Shown here: one piece after another, positions 32,897-40,535 of the stretch
How the letters are laid out: each line of letters begins with the position of its first letter
How positions within the stretch are numbered: the stretch's first letter is position 1
Source: Streptomyces europaeiscabiei
GTDB taxonomy: Bacteria; Actinomycetota; Actinomycetes; Streptomycetales; Streptomycetaceae
DNA: 64,000 bases
NCBI RefSeq assembly: GCF_036346855.1
Contig: NZ_CP107841.1
Span: forward strand, 8,560,001 to 8,624,000
Reading direction: 5' to 3'
Translations under genes and position numbers: made by a program
Notes under the pieces: generated by a model
Told to the model about the DNA's origin: nothing
What the model saw: the letters and a program-made list of their open reading frames with translations, nothing else
Database searches by the model: none

Positions 32897-34516
32897 ATGG
32901 GACATCTCGAAGCCGCTCATCTGGAGTACTACCTGCCGGACGGGAGGGCTCTGCTCGGGGACGTGTCCTTTCGGGTGGGGGAAGGGGCGGTCGTCGCGCT
33001 GGTCGGGCCCAACGGGGCCGGGAAGACGACGTTGCTGCGGTTGATCTCCGGGGAGCTGAAGCCGCACGGCGGATCGGTGACCGTCAGCGGGGGGCTCGGG
33101 GTGATGCGGCAGTTCGTGGGGTCCGTCCGGGACGAGACGACCGTGCGGGACCTGCTGGTGTCGGTGGCGCAGCCGAGGATCCGGGAGGCGGCGAAGGCGG
33201 TCGACACCGCCGAGCACGGGCTCATGACGGTGGACGACGAGGCGGCCCAGCTGAAGTACGCGCAGGCCCTCTCCGACTGGGCCGAGGTGCGTGGCTACGA
33301 GGCGGAGACGCTGTGGGACATGTGCACCTCGGCCGCGCTCGGCGTGCCGTACGAGAAGGCGCAGTGGCGGCAGGTGCGGACGCTCTCCGGCGGTGAGCAG
33401 AAGCGGCTCGTGCTGGAGGCGCTCCTGCGCGGCACCGACCAGGTGCTCCTCCTAGACGAGCCCGACAACTACCTCGACGTACCCGGCAAGCGGTGGCTGG
33501 AGGAGCGGCTGGCGGAGACCCGCAAGACCGTGCTCTTCGTGTCGCACGACCGGGAGCTGCTGTCCCGTTCCGCCGAGAAGATCGTGAGCGTGGAGCCGGG
33601 GCCGGCGGGCGCGGACGCCTGGGTGCACGGCGGCGGGTTCGCCACCTACCACGAGGCGCGGGCGAAGCGGTTCGAGCGGTTCGAGGAGCTGCGCAGGCGT
33701 TGGGACGAGAAACACGCCCAGCTGAAGAAGCTGGTGCTGACGCTTCGGCAGATCGCCGAGAACAGCCCCGACATGGCCTCCCGCTATCGCGCCGCCCAGA
33801 CCCGGCTGCGCAAGTTCGAGGAGGCCGGTCCGCCCCCGGAGCCGCCGCGCGAGCAGGACATCACGATGCGGCTCAAGGGCGGACGTACGGGCATGCGGGC
33901 CGTCACCTGCAAGGGACTTGAGCTGTCCGGGCTGATGAAACCCTTCGACCTGGAGGTCTTCTACGGCGAACGGGTCGCCGTCCTCGGCTCCAACGGCTCG
34001 GGCAAGTCCCACTTCCTGCGGCTGCTCGCCGGCGACGACGTGGCCCACACGGGGGAGTGGAAGCTCGGCGCCCGGGTCGTGCCGGGACACTTCGCGCAGA
34101 CGCACGCCCACCCGGAACTGGAGGGGCGCACGCTGCTCGACATCCTGTGGAAGGAACACGCCCAGGACCGGGGCGCGGCCATGTCCCGGCTGCGCCGCTA
34201 CGAGCTGACCAAGCAGGCCGAGCAGTCCTTCGACCGTCTCTCCGGCGGCCAGCAGGCCCGCTTCCAGATCCTGCTCCTGGAGCTCCAGGGCGTCACGGCC
34301 CTACTGCTCGACGAGCCCACCGACAACCTCGACCTGGAGTCGGCGGAGGCCCTGCAGGAGGGGCTGGAGGCTTTCCAGGGCACCGTACTCGCCGTCACAC
34401 ACGACCGCTGGTTCGCTCGCTCGTTCGATCGCTATCTCGTCTTCGGCTCCGACGGGCGCGTACGGGAGACACCGGAGTCGGTGTGGGACGAGCGGCGGGT
34501 GGAGCGCGCCCGCTGA
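32897..34516 (+). CDS. ABC-F family ATP-binding protein
   Basis: A 539-residue soluble ATPase with two ABC domains and no membrane helices. Domain 1: Walker A GPNGAGKTT, signature LSGGEQKR, Walker B QVLLLDEPDNYLD. Domain 2: GSNGSGKS, LSGGQQAR, ALLLDEPTDNLD. Between them lies the coiled linker (ERFEELRRRWDEKHAQLKKL), which in ribosome-acting ABC-F proteins reaches the peptidyl-transferase centre. The role is ribosome rescue, translation control or antibiotic resistance. ATG 32888 is an alternative start. Transcribed away from the PAP2/kinase gene. Confidence 0.9.
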   Translation: MGHLEAAHLEYYLPDGRALLGDVSFRVGEGAVVALVGPNGAGKTTLLRLISGELKPHGGSVTVSGGLGVMRQFVGSVRDETTVRDLLVSVAQPRIREAAKAVDTAEHGLMTVDDEAAQLKYAQALSDWAEVRGYEAETLWDMCTSAALGVPYEKAQWRQVRTLSGGEQKRLVLEALLRGTDQVLLLDEPDNYLDVPGKRWLEERLAETRKTVLFVSHDRELLSRSAEKIVSVEPGPAGADAWVHGGGFATYHEARAKRFERFEELRRRWDEKHAQLKKLVLTLRQIAENSPDMASRYRAAQTRLRKFEEAGPPPEPPREQDITMRLKGGRTGMRAVTCKGLELSGLMKPFDLEVFYGERVAVLGSNGSGKSHFLRLLAGDDVAHTGEWKLGARVVPGHFAQTHAHPELEGRTLLDILWKEHAQDRGAAMSRLRRYELTKQAEQSFDRLSGGQQARFQILLLELQGVTALLLDEPTDNLDLESAEALQEGLEAFQGTVLAVTHDRWFARSFDRYLVFGSDGRVRETPESVWDERRVERAR

Positions 34517-34521
34517 CCCCA

Positions 34522-34602
34522 CCGGCCTCACCGGCCTCACCGGCCTCACCGGCCTCACCGGCCTCACCGGCCTCACCGGCCTCACCGGCCTCACCGGCCT
34601 CA
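34522..34602. repeat. 9-bp tandem repeat CCGGCCTCA, 9 copies
   Basis: Nine exact copies beginning 5 bp after the ABC-F stop codon. Being a multiple of three, it keeps frames open in both directions (Thr-Gly-Leu or Pro-Ala-Ser; reverse Gly-Glu-Ala), which makes spurious long frames here. Confidence 0.95.
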
Positions 34603-34723
34603 CCGGGCCCCCGCGGCCCCACCGGGCGTGTCGGGTCCGGCTCCGTACGGCGTACGCAGAAGCCCGGGGCCAGGGATCTTCGTACAGTGGAGGGAGAAAC
34701 GCGACGAAGATCGGGGTACCACC

Positions 34724-34957
34724 ATGACCGGAGTGCACCCGGACCAGCTGGACGACCAGCAGTTGATGAAGGAGCTGGAGTCGATCCACCGCACGCGTCA
34801 CGACACGCTGCTGCACGGTTCGACCGATGCGCTGCGCACCCACAACGAACGCATGGCGCAACTGGAGGGCGAGTACCTGCGCCGCCACGCGCGCCGGCAG
34901 GTAGTCCCGGGACGCACACGCGACGGCGCGCGGGATCGAGGACCGGCGACGACATGA
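34724..34957 (+). CDS. small conserved actinobacterial protein (DUF6158-like)
   Basis: A 77-residue helical, charged protein: DQLDDQQLMKELESIHRTRHDTLLHG, then LRTHNERMAQLEGEYLRRH, then an Arg-rich tail. I recognise it as a conserved streptomycete hypothetical of the DUF6158 type. Function unknown. The ATG at 34724 is the first residue of homology. The stop overlaps the start of the next gene by ATGA, so the two are translated together. Confidence 0.7.
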   Translation: MTGVHPDQLDDQQLMKELESIHRTRHDTLLHGSTDALRTHNERMAQLEGEYLRRHARRQVVPGRTRDGARDRGPATT

Positions 34958-35541
34958 CGACGCAGGCGCGTACGCGTGCGCTGCTCGACCGGCACACCGA
35001 GGCCCAGGATCTCTTCGGTGCGCGGGTGCATGCCGTCCGTGACGACCAGTGGGGGGCGGGTACGCCCTGCGTCGAGTGGTCGGTCCGTGACCTCGTCAAC
35101 CACCTCGTGTCCGAGCAGCTGTGGGTGCCCTCGCTAGTGCGGGACGGCTGCATGATCGAAGAGGTCGGCGACACGTTCGAGGGAGACCTGCTGGGGCCGG
35201 ACCCCGCGGCCTCCTGGGACACGGCGGCGCACTCCGCGCGGGAGGCGTTCGCGGCGCCCGGTGCGCTCGACCGCACGGTTCATCTGTCGTACGGGGACAC
35301 TCCGGCGACCTCCTACTGCGCGCAGATGGTCGCCGATCTCGTCGTGCACGCGTGGGATCTGTCGCGGGCGATCGGCTTCGACGAGCGGCTGCCCGAAGAG
35401 CTGGTGTCGTTCGCCGTGGACGAGATCACGCCGTACGCGGGGGAGCTGGAGAAGAGCGGGTTGTTCGGGGCGCGGGTGACTCCGCCGACGGGGGCCGACG
35501 CGCAGACGCGGTTGTTGTGTCTGCTCGGGCGGAGGCCCTAG
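34954..35541 (+). CDS. TIGR03086-family metal-binding protein (DinB/mycothiol-dependent fold)
   Basis: A 195-residue protein of the maleylpyruvate-isomerase N-terminal/DinB four-helix fold. Visible features: the start DRHTEAQDLFGARVHAVRDDQWGAGTPCVEWSVRDLVNHLV, where D and H of VRDLVNH contribute to metal binding, and DLVVHAWDLSRAIG with the second and third metal-site residues. Members bind zinc and many use mycothiol, but the reaction here is not known. Coupled to the DUF6158-like gene by ATGA. Confidence 0.8.
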   Translation: MTTQARTRALLDRHTEAQDLFGARVHAVRDDQWGAGTPCVEWSVRDLVNHLVSEQLWVPSLVRDGCMIEEVGDTFEGDLLGPDPAASWDTAAHSAREAFAAPGALDRTVHLSYGDTPATSYCAQMVADLVVHAWDLSRAIGFDERLPEELVSFAVDEITPYAGELEKSGLFGARVTPPTGADAQTRLLCLLGRRP

Positions 35542-35567
35542 CGAGCCGTTCAGAGCTCGGGTGCCTG

Positions 35568-35647
35568 GTGTGCGTCGCGGGCCGCGGGTGCGTCGTGGTC
35601 GATCGTGCCCACGCGGCGGAGCCGCACATCGACACAGCACCACGCCC
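35568..35647 (-). repeat. dispersed streptomycete intergenic repeat (copy 1, reverse)
   Basis: Contains the family's recognisable parts in reverse: a CGTCGCGGGCCGCGGGTGCG block and a GCGGCGGAGCCGCACATCGA block. Copies or parts recur at 39250, 43162, 45366 and 47633. Confidence 0.6.
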
Positions 35648-35649
35648 CT

Positions 35650-35689
35650 GGAGGGCCGGGCCGCCCCCTTCGGGACGGCCCGGCCCTCC
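35650..35689. terminator. 14-bp stem terminator between convergent genes
   Basis: Perfect arms 35650-35663 and 35676-35689 (GGAGGGCCGGGCCG and its complement) with a 12-base loop, between the TIGR03086 gene and the PfpI-like gene, which face each other. Confidence 0.85.
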
Positions 35690-35741
35690 GGCCGTGGCTG
35701 TCAGCGGCGCGTCGGTGGGTGGTCCCGGTGACGGTCGCTCG

Positions 35742-36284
35742 TCAGGCGGCCTCCTGGGAGAACACGTCGAGGAACGCCTCGCAGAACGCCTTGAGGTCGT
35801 CCGGTTTGCGGCTGGTGACCAGCTTGCCCGGACCGTGGTCGCAGATCTTCACCTGCTCGTCGACCCAGGTGCCGCCCGCGTTGCCGATGTCCGTGCGCAG
35901 GCTCGGCCACGAGGTCAGGACCCGGCCGCGGACCACGTCCGCCTCGACCAGCGTCCACGGCGCATGACAGATCGCGGCGACCGGACGGCCCCGCTCGAAG
36001 AACTCCCGGACGAACGACACGGCCCGCTCGTCCAGGCGCAGGAAGTCCGGATTGGCCACCCCGCCGGGCAGGACCAGCGCGTCGAACGACTCGGCCGGTG
36101 CCTCGCCCACCACGGCGTCCACGGAGAACGTGTCCGCCTTGTCGAGATGGTCGAAGGCCTGGACCCGACCGGGCTTGGTCGACACCAGTACGGGCTCGTG
36201 TCCGGCGTCCTTCGCCGCCTGCCAGGGTTCGGTCAGCTCGATCTGCTCGACACCCTCGGGTGCGGTCAGGAATGCGATACGCAT
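35742..36284 (-). CDS. DJ-1/PfpI family class I glutamine amidotransferase-like protein
   Basis: A 180-residue protein of the DJ-1/PfpI superfamily. The nucleophile Cys sits in VAAICHAPWTLVEADVV, the typical elbow, with the Glu of the family upstream (EGVEQIELTEPW) and the PGGVANPD loop. Known members are deglycases, proteases or chaperones acting on stress-damaged proteins. Activity is not decided by sequence. Start ATG at 36284. It lies near other stress-type genes and the SigB-family gene, consistent with general stress control (inference). Confidence 0.88.
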   Translation of the reverse strand: MRIAFLTAPEGVEQIELTEPWQAAKDAGHEPVLVSTKPGRVQAFDHLDKADTFSVDAVVGEAPAESFDALVLPGGVANPDFLRLDERAVSFVREFFERGRPVAAICHAPWTLVEADVVRGRVLTSWPSLRTDIGNAGGTWVDEQVKICDHGPGKLVTSRKPDDLKAFCEAFLDVFSQEAA

Positions 36285-36346
36285 GGCTGCTCGGTCTCCT
36301 TTCCTCGGCTTGTTCCTCGCTCATCGGGCCACCGCCGACAAAGCCC

Positions 36347-36790
36347 CTATGTGTCCCGCCCGTGTGCGGATTCCGTGCCGCCGGCCGAGGGCCGCGCGGC
36401 ACCGCCGGTTTCGTCCTCGGCGTCGACCACCGCCTCCGCGAGCCGGTGCGCCGACTCGTAGCGCGCTGTGCGCGGCAGCCGCTCCAGGGGCTCCACGAGT
36501 GCGTCCGGGGCGTGCCGGCCCCGCAGGACACCGATCAGCTCGGCGGGGCCCGCGGGGAAGGACGTACGGCCCAGGACCCGGGCCAGTTCCAGTTGCAGGA
36601 CCTCCACCCGGGCGGGCGCACGGTTCGGCGTCACCGGCCCGTACGTGACCTCCGGGTCGTCCTCGGCGTAGGGCTCCGGATCGTGCCACTCCGCCGTCCG
36701 TGTGGGATGCCCCGAACGGAGCAACCCCTGTAGTTCCTGCTTCATCTCGTCGTCGCGGTGGGCGCTGTGCCGGTCGCTGCCTCGCTGCAT
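36347..36790 (-). CDS. DUF2795 domain protein
   Basis: A 147-residue soluble protein. The C-terminal half carries the small helical DUF2795 domain, with VEVLQLELARVLGRTSFPAGPAELI and LERLPRTARYESAHRLAEAV. The N-terminal half is polar and acidic (EWHDPEPYAEDDPEVTYG). DUF2795 proteins are common in actinobacteria, often in stress-regulated loci, with no assigned role. ATG 36790 has GGAGGGG upstream. A SigB-type promoter candidate lies about 33 bp further upstream. Confidence 0.8.
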   Translation of the reverse strand: MQRGSDRHSAHRDDEMKQELQGLLRSGHPTRTAEWHDPEPYAEDDPEVTYGPVTPNRAPARVEVLQLELARVLGRTSFPAGPAELIGVLRGRHAPDALVEPLERLPRTARYESAHRLAEAVVDAEDETGGAARPSAGGTESAHGRDT

Positions 36791-36822
36791 GACTCCCCTC
36801 CAAATCGTTTGTGGCCCCCCGC

Positions 36823-36847
36823 GTACCCGAGCGCCCGGCAACGACAC
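36823..36847 (-). promoter_or_regulatory. SigB-type promoter candidate for the DUF2795 gene
   Basis: On the minus strand GTGT (36847-36844), 15 bases, then GGGTAC (36828-36823). This fits the streptomycete stress-sigma pattern GNNT-N14-16-GGGTA(T/C), at a sensible distance from the start codon at 36790. It is a short pattern, so chance matches occur. Confidence 0.4.
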
Positions 36848-36879
36848 GGACGCGGCACACCCGGGGAAGGAACGGACTC

Positions 36880-36972
36880 ATGGCGGCTGTCGCTGTGATC
36901 ATTGCGCTGCTGTTGCCGTGCGTCCCGCCGGCGGTCGCGCGAAAGCGGTCGCGCGGCCTCCGCAAGATGTGA
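36880..36972 (+). CDS. possible 30-residue membrane peptide
   Basis: An ATG with GGAAGGA 7 bp upstream opens a 30-residue frame: a hydrophobic start (AAVAVIIALLLPCVPPAVA) followed by a basic end (RKRSRGLRKM). Small single-helix membrane peptides of this form are frequent in streptomycetes. It may also be a truncated relic of a longer membrane protein. No homologue recognised. Confidence 0.4.
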   Translation: MAAVAVIIALLLPCVPPAVARKRSRGLRKM

Positions 36973-37117
36973 TCGGCGACCGTGGTGCCCATACTGGACA
37001 TCCCGGGGTGTGACCTCCCGAGCGAGTCGCCCTCAGGGAAAAGGGAAAACCCGAATGTGTTTGCCGTGCATGATCCGGGGCAGGCGCATAACAGTGCTTC
37101 GGACAGGAGGCACGTCC

Positions 37118-37183
37118 GTGGAAGAGGCGATCTTTCCATCACGGGTGTGTCGTTTCCTGTCACGTCCGCGCCCCCCACGGTGA
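37118..37183 (+). CDS. possible 21-residue leader peptide ahead of the sigma-factor gene
   Basis: A GTG preceded at 7 bp by a perfect AGGAGG site opens a 21-codon frame with Arg/Pro-rich end, stopping 42 bp before the sigma-factor ATG. The ribosome site is better than that of the sigma gene itself. It could be a translational leader or a remnant. Only the signals and position support it. Confidence 0.35.
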   Translation: MEEAIFPSRVCRFLSRPRPPR

Positions 37184-37225
37184 CCGTCCATCCCAGAAGC
37201 ACCATCCAGGGAGTTGCGACGCACC

Positions 37226-38014
37226 ATGCGTACTCAGGCGAAGCCCCATCCCCACGACGACGCCCCCGACACCGCGGAAGCCTTCCGCAGGCTTGCCGCT
37301 CTTCCCCCCGGTCACCAGCGGGACACCCTGCGCGACCAGATCATCGAGGCGTGGCTTCCCATGGCCGAACGGCTCGCGGGACGGTTCCGGAGCCGCGGCG
37401 AGAGCTACGAGGACCTCCGCCAGGTCGCGTCGCTCGGCCTGGTCAAGGCCGTCGACCGCTACGACCCCGAGCTCGGAAACGCCTTCGAGAGCTATGCGGT
37501 CCCCACCATCACCGGCGAGATCAAGCGGCACTTCAGGGACCACATGTGGACCCTGCATGTGCCGCGCCGGGTCCAGGACCTGCGCAATCGCGTGCGGTTC
37601 GCCAGTCAGGACCTGTCCCAGACGATCTCCGGGCGTCGGCCCACCATCGCGGAGATCGCGGAGCACGCGAACATGAGCGAGGAGGACGTCCAGGTCGGGC
37701 TCGAAGCCCTGGAGAGCTTCACGGCGCTGTCGCTGGACGCGGAGCTGCCGGGAAGCGAGGACGGGTACTCGCTCAGCGACGCGCTGGGGTCCGTCGACCC
37801 CGCGCTGGACACGGTGGTGGACAGGGAGGCCGTGAAGCCCCGGCTGGCCGCGTTGCCGGAGCGGGAACGGACCATCCTGTACATGCGGTTCTTCGGGGAC
37901 ATGACGCAGAGCCGGATCGCCGAGCAGTTGGGGATCTCGCAGATGCATGTGTCCCGGTTGATCAGCCGGTGCTGCGACCGGATGCGTGACCAGGTGATGC
38001 GGGACGTCGCGTAG
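37226..38014 (+). CDS. RNA polymerase sigma factor, SigB/SigF/SigG family
   Basis: A 262-residue group-3 sigma factor without the non-conserved region. Region 2 runs AGRFRSRGESYEDLRQVASLGLVKAVDRYDPELGNAFESYAVPTITGEIKRHFRD in order (about 49-107), then region 3 (VPRRVQDLRNRV), and region 4 with a helix-turn-helix (QSRIAEQLGISQMHVSRLISRC, about 228-249). Streptomyces has several such stress/development sigma factors (SigB, F, G, H, I, K, L, M, N); which one this is cannot be told. No anti-sigma gene is adjacent. ATG 37226 matches the family start. Its last 53 bp are antisense to the broken GAF gene. Confidence 0.92.
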   Translation: MRTQAKPHPHDDAPDTAEAFRRLAALPPGHQRDTLRDQIIEAWLPMAERLAGRFRSRGESYEDLRQVASLGLVKAVDRYDPELGNAFESYAVPTITGEIKRHFRDHMWTLHVPRRVQDLRNRVRFASQDLSQTISGRRPTIAEIAEHANMSEEDVQVGLEALESFTALSLDAELPGSEDGYSLSDALGSVDPALDTVVDREAVKPRLAALPERERTILYMRFFGDMTQSRIAEQLGISQMHVSRLISRCCDRMRDQVMRDVA

Positions 38015-38530
38015 TGCTCCGCTCCAGGGCAGGGCGTCGCAGGGCCAGTGCCATATGGCGGGACATCGTGTCCATCGCCTGCGCCTCGGCCATCGAGAAG
38101 GCCGGACGGGCTCCTGAGCGGAAACCGGACGGGCTCCTGAGCGGAAAAGAGTGAGGACACCTCGACGCGGCCGTCCGGCCGGCAGGGGCACCGCCGGCAG
38201 GGACGTCACATCCGCTCGGAGGAGGACGGGGGCGCCGGAACGGTCGTGGCCGAAGGCGTCGGGGTCGGCGGGCCGGATCCGGAGCTCGAGTGAGCCGCCC
38301 CGGGCGACTGTGACGACGAGGGGGCAGGTGGCGGGATCCTGGGCCTCCAGGAGCCTCGCCTCCTCCTCGGAGGGGACCAGGTCCGTCGTCCGCGTGAGAC
38401 CGGAGGCCGTCGTGTCGGCGACCACCCAGTCGGCGCGGCGAAGTCCGGAGAGCGGGAGATTCGTTCTCGGCGCGGGCGACCGGGAAGGCGACCGGACGAG
38501 GAAGCGTGCGTCATACCGGACAGCGAACAA
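37962..38530 (-). pseudogene. GAF-domain protein gene broken by a 23-bp tandem duplication
   Basis: From 38530 leftwards a high-GC3 frame codes a GAF-like domain: RFLVRSPSRSPAPRTNLPLS, then RRADWVVADTTASGLTRTTD, then SLPAVPLPAGRPRRGVLTLF. The frame fails at a perfect 23-bp duplication (38102-38147). Removing one copy restores a continuous frame, ending RPAFSMAEAQAMDTMSRHMALALRR, exactly the closing helix of a GAF domain, and stops at 37962 inside the sigma gene's antisense. The putative TTG start at 38530 is 9 bp from the divergent GAF-ANTAR gene. As it stands the protein would read on without a stop into nonsense. Confidence 0.7.
38102..38147. repeat. perfect 23-bp tandem duplication causing a frameshift
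   Basis: Two identical copies of a 23-bp unit (CCGGACGGGCTCCTG then AGCGGAAA), 38102-38124 and 38125-38147, within the GAF gene on the minus strand. Because 23 is not a multiple of three, it shifts the frame. The exact identity suggests a recent, reversible event. Confidence 0.95.
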
Positions 38531-38539
38531 CTCGGCCGT

Positions 38540-39232
38540 GTGGAAAGGGAATCGGCAAAATCCGCCCATCCGGACGGAAGGCTCGCCGAACTCGTCGAAC
38601 AGGCCGCCCGTTGCACCAACGACTGCTGCGGCGCGAGCAGCAGCGTGTCGGACCGCGGCACCGAGCGTCCCGCTGCGGTCACCCACCCCGACCTCGCCGG
38701 ACTGGTCGCGATGCAACTGCGCTCGGGCGAGGGGCCGATCCCGGACGCGCTGGAGCGCGGTGAGCCCGTCTGCTCCGCCGACCTGCTGCGGGAGGAACGC
38801 TGGCCGCCGACGTACCGGGCCGTGGCCCTCGAAGCGGGCGTACGTTCCAGTGTCACGCTCCCCTTCAGGCGCGCCGGCCTCACCGTGACCCTCAGCCTCT
38901 ACCGCTTCCGCCCCCACACCCTGCAGGACGCCCCGCACGGCCCGGCCCGCGCCCTCGGCGACCTCGCCGCGACCTGCATCGTCCGCGACCGCTCCTACCG
39001 GGCCGCCCTCACCGAACTCGACCAACTCGGCGCCGCCCTGCGTTCCCGGCCGGTCGTCGACCAGGCCTGCGGCATGGTCATGCACGTCCTCGGCTGCGAC
39101 GCCGACACCGCGTTCACCGTCCTGCGCCGCATCTCCCAGGGCACCAACCGCAAACTGTCGGACGTCGCGTCGGCGGTGGTGGAGAAGCGGGGCAGGGTTT
39201 TGGAGAGCAAATTGGTCTCCCTTTCCGGCTGA
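38540..39232 (+). CDS. GAF and ANTAR domain RNA-binding regulator
   Basis: A 230-residue protein with a GAF-like sensor domain (about 10-150, with Cys-rich AARCTNDCCGASSS near the start) and an ANTAR domain (about 160-220). The ANTAR helices are seen as LTELDQLGAALRSRPVVDQACGMVM and ADTAFTVLRRISQGTNRKLSDVASAVV. ANTAR proteins bind paired hairpins in mRNA leaders and prevent termination. Start GTG 38540. It is divergent from the broken GAF gene, so the pair may once have worked together. Confidence 0.85.
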   Translation: MERESAKSAHPDGRLAELVEQAARCTNDCCGASSSVSDRGTERPAAVTHPDLAGLVAMQLRSGEGPIPDALERGEPVCSADLLREERWPPTYRAVALEAGVRSSVTLPFRRAGLTVTLSLYRFRPHTLQDAPHGPARALGDLAATCIVRDRSYRAALTELDQLGAALRSRPVVDQACGMVMHVLGCDADTAFTVLRRISQGTNRKLSDVASAVVEKRGRVLESKLVSLSG

Positions 39233-39249
39233 GTCGAGCCGAGGCGCCC

Positions 39250-39300
39250 TGAAGGGGCATCGGGGCCGTGTCCATGTGCGGGTCCGCCGCGGCGGACCGG
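39250..39300 (+). repeat. dispersed streptomycete intergenic repeat (partial copy 2)
   Basis: AAGGGGCATCGGGGCCGTGTC followed by the CATGTGCGGGTCCGCCGCGG block; the complement matches the GCGGCGGA-CCGCACAT-GACAC part of copy 1 at 35568. Confidence 0.5.
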
Positions 39301-39494
39301 CAGTCCGCGGCGGACCCGGCACACCAACGGCGCACAGCTGCCCGACCGGCGGAGCGCACCGTCACCCGCTCGGCGGCCCCGCGTCCCGCTAATGGTGCCC
39401 GGCGGCGCGCGCCGCGCCGGGCTCGGCGCTCTGATGGACCCGGGGCACGGCGGTCGTGCCCCGCCCGCCGGAGCCGGCCGAAGGAGCCCTACCC

Positions 39495-40169
39495 ATGCGC
39501 CGCAGAGCCCGTGTACTGTCCGCCACCGCCCTGATCGGTGCCGTCCTGGGCGCCGCCGCCCCGCCCGCCCTGGCGGAACCGGCGGCCGAGGTGACCCCGC
39601 ACTCCGTCGAACCGGGCGGCACGCTCACGTTCTCCGTCTCCTGCGACCCGACCGGCGGCCCCGCCCCCGAGACCATCGACGCCAGCTCGCAGGCCTTCGA
39701 GCAGGGCACCGTCACGTTGCAGCGCCTCCCCGGCAACGACGACTCCGCGGGCGGCCCCTCCTACCAGGGCACCGCCAGGATCGCGCCCGCCGCGGACTTC
39801 GAGACCGGCGCCGGCGCGGTGAACTCCGCCACCGAATGGGGCGTCGACGGCCTGTGCCCGGCGGCCCCGGGCGGCGAGGGCAAGCAGTGGAGCGCGGCCT
39901 TCGACGTCGCCCTCGGCGGCGATGCCCAGCACCACCCCACACATCAGCCGACGTACCAGCCCACGAAGGACCCGACCCGTCAACCGCCCCACCAGCCCAC
40001 CCACCACGCCACCCACCCCACCGCTCCGGTCCAGCGGGGCGTCCACGCGGGCGGCGGCGGTGCCTTCACCGACTCCGTCCCGGCCATGGTCGCCGGCGGC
40101 CTCCTCATCGCGGGAGCACTCGGCGCGGCCGTCCACCGACTGCGCCGCCGGGACCGGTGGACGCCATGA
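39495..40169 (+). CDS. cell-surface protein with signal peptide, His/Thr/Pro repeats and C-terminal helix
   Basis: A 224-residue exported protein. A signal peptide (RRRARVLSATALIGAVLGAA, cleavage near ALA-EP) leads to an Ig-like beta domain (about 30-140) starting EVTPHSVEPGGTLTFSVSC, with one Cys pair. A His/Pro/Thr-rich stretch of repeated PTHQPTYQPT-type units follows (about 145-185). Last come a hydrophobic helix (MVAGGLLIAGALGAAV) and an Arg-rich end that anchors it. This is the usual form of streptomycete surface proteins paired with class E/F sortases, but no sortase gene is visible here and no LPxTG motif is present. RBS AAGGAG at 8 bp before ATG 39495. Confidence 0.8.
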   Translation: MRRRARVLSATALIGAVLGAAAPPALAEPAAEVTPHSVEPGGTLTFSVSCDPTGGPAPETIDASSQAFEQGTVTLQRLPGNDDSAGGPSYQGTARIAPAADFETGAGAVNSATEWGVDGLCPAAPGGEGKQWSAAFDVALGGDAQHHPTHQPTYQPTKDPTRQPPHQPTHHATHPTAPVQRGVHAGGGGAFTDSVPAMVAGGLLIAGALGAAVHRLRRRDRWTP

Positions 40170-40535
40170 CGGGCCGGACGCGGTCGGCCGAACCCGCGGT
40201 CGGCCGGACCGAGGTGGGCCGGACCGAGGTGGGCCGGACCGAGGTGGGCCGAAGTCGCGGCGGGCCGAACCGCGGACGGCCAAAGGCGCGGCGGGCCGGA
40301 GTCGCCGCGGGCAGGAGTCGCGAACGCCCCGGACACGTGGCCGCTGTGACCGGCGCAACCCGTACGGGTGCCCTTGGGGCGCGTGAGCCTGGGTACTGAC
40401 TGGCCGAGGGTGTGCACCACGCCGTCCGTCGTACGACGGCGCACACTCGCGGCACGACGGAGCGCCCTCGCCGTCCCGGAGCGATCCCGGAGCGCGAGGC
40501 ACCGGACAACGCATCACGACTGCGCGGAGGCACAC
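40170..40535. other. 366-bp gap with a 15-bp repeat and a 14-bp palindrome
   Basis: No convincing gene. An ATGA-overlapping frame from 40166 is only Arg/Gly low complexity. Three copies of a 15-bp unit GGCCGGACCGAGGTG lie at 40202-40246. A perfect 14-bp palindrome CCGTCGTACGACGG lies at 40426-40439, about 100 bp before the aminotransferase-fold gene, and may be an operator. A sortase gene would be expected here from typical gene order; nothing recognisable remains. Confidence 0.5.

Noticed and set aside
37059..37082. GTTT-N14-GGGGCA as a SigB-type promoter of the sigma-factor gene
   Set aside because: The -10 part differs from GGGTA(T/C) at key positions, and similar matches are frequent in this composition.
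37160..39322. 720-codon minus-strand frame over the sigma factor and GAF-ANTAR genes
   Set aside because: Only the part 38148-38530 has protein-like sequence (the broken GAF domain). The rest is antisense shadow.
40166..40399. ATGA-coupled frame after the surface-protein gene
   Set aside because: Its product is Arg/Gly/Thr low complexity generated by a 15-bp repeat, without homology or a sensible fold.
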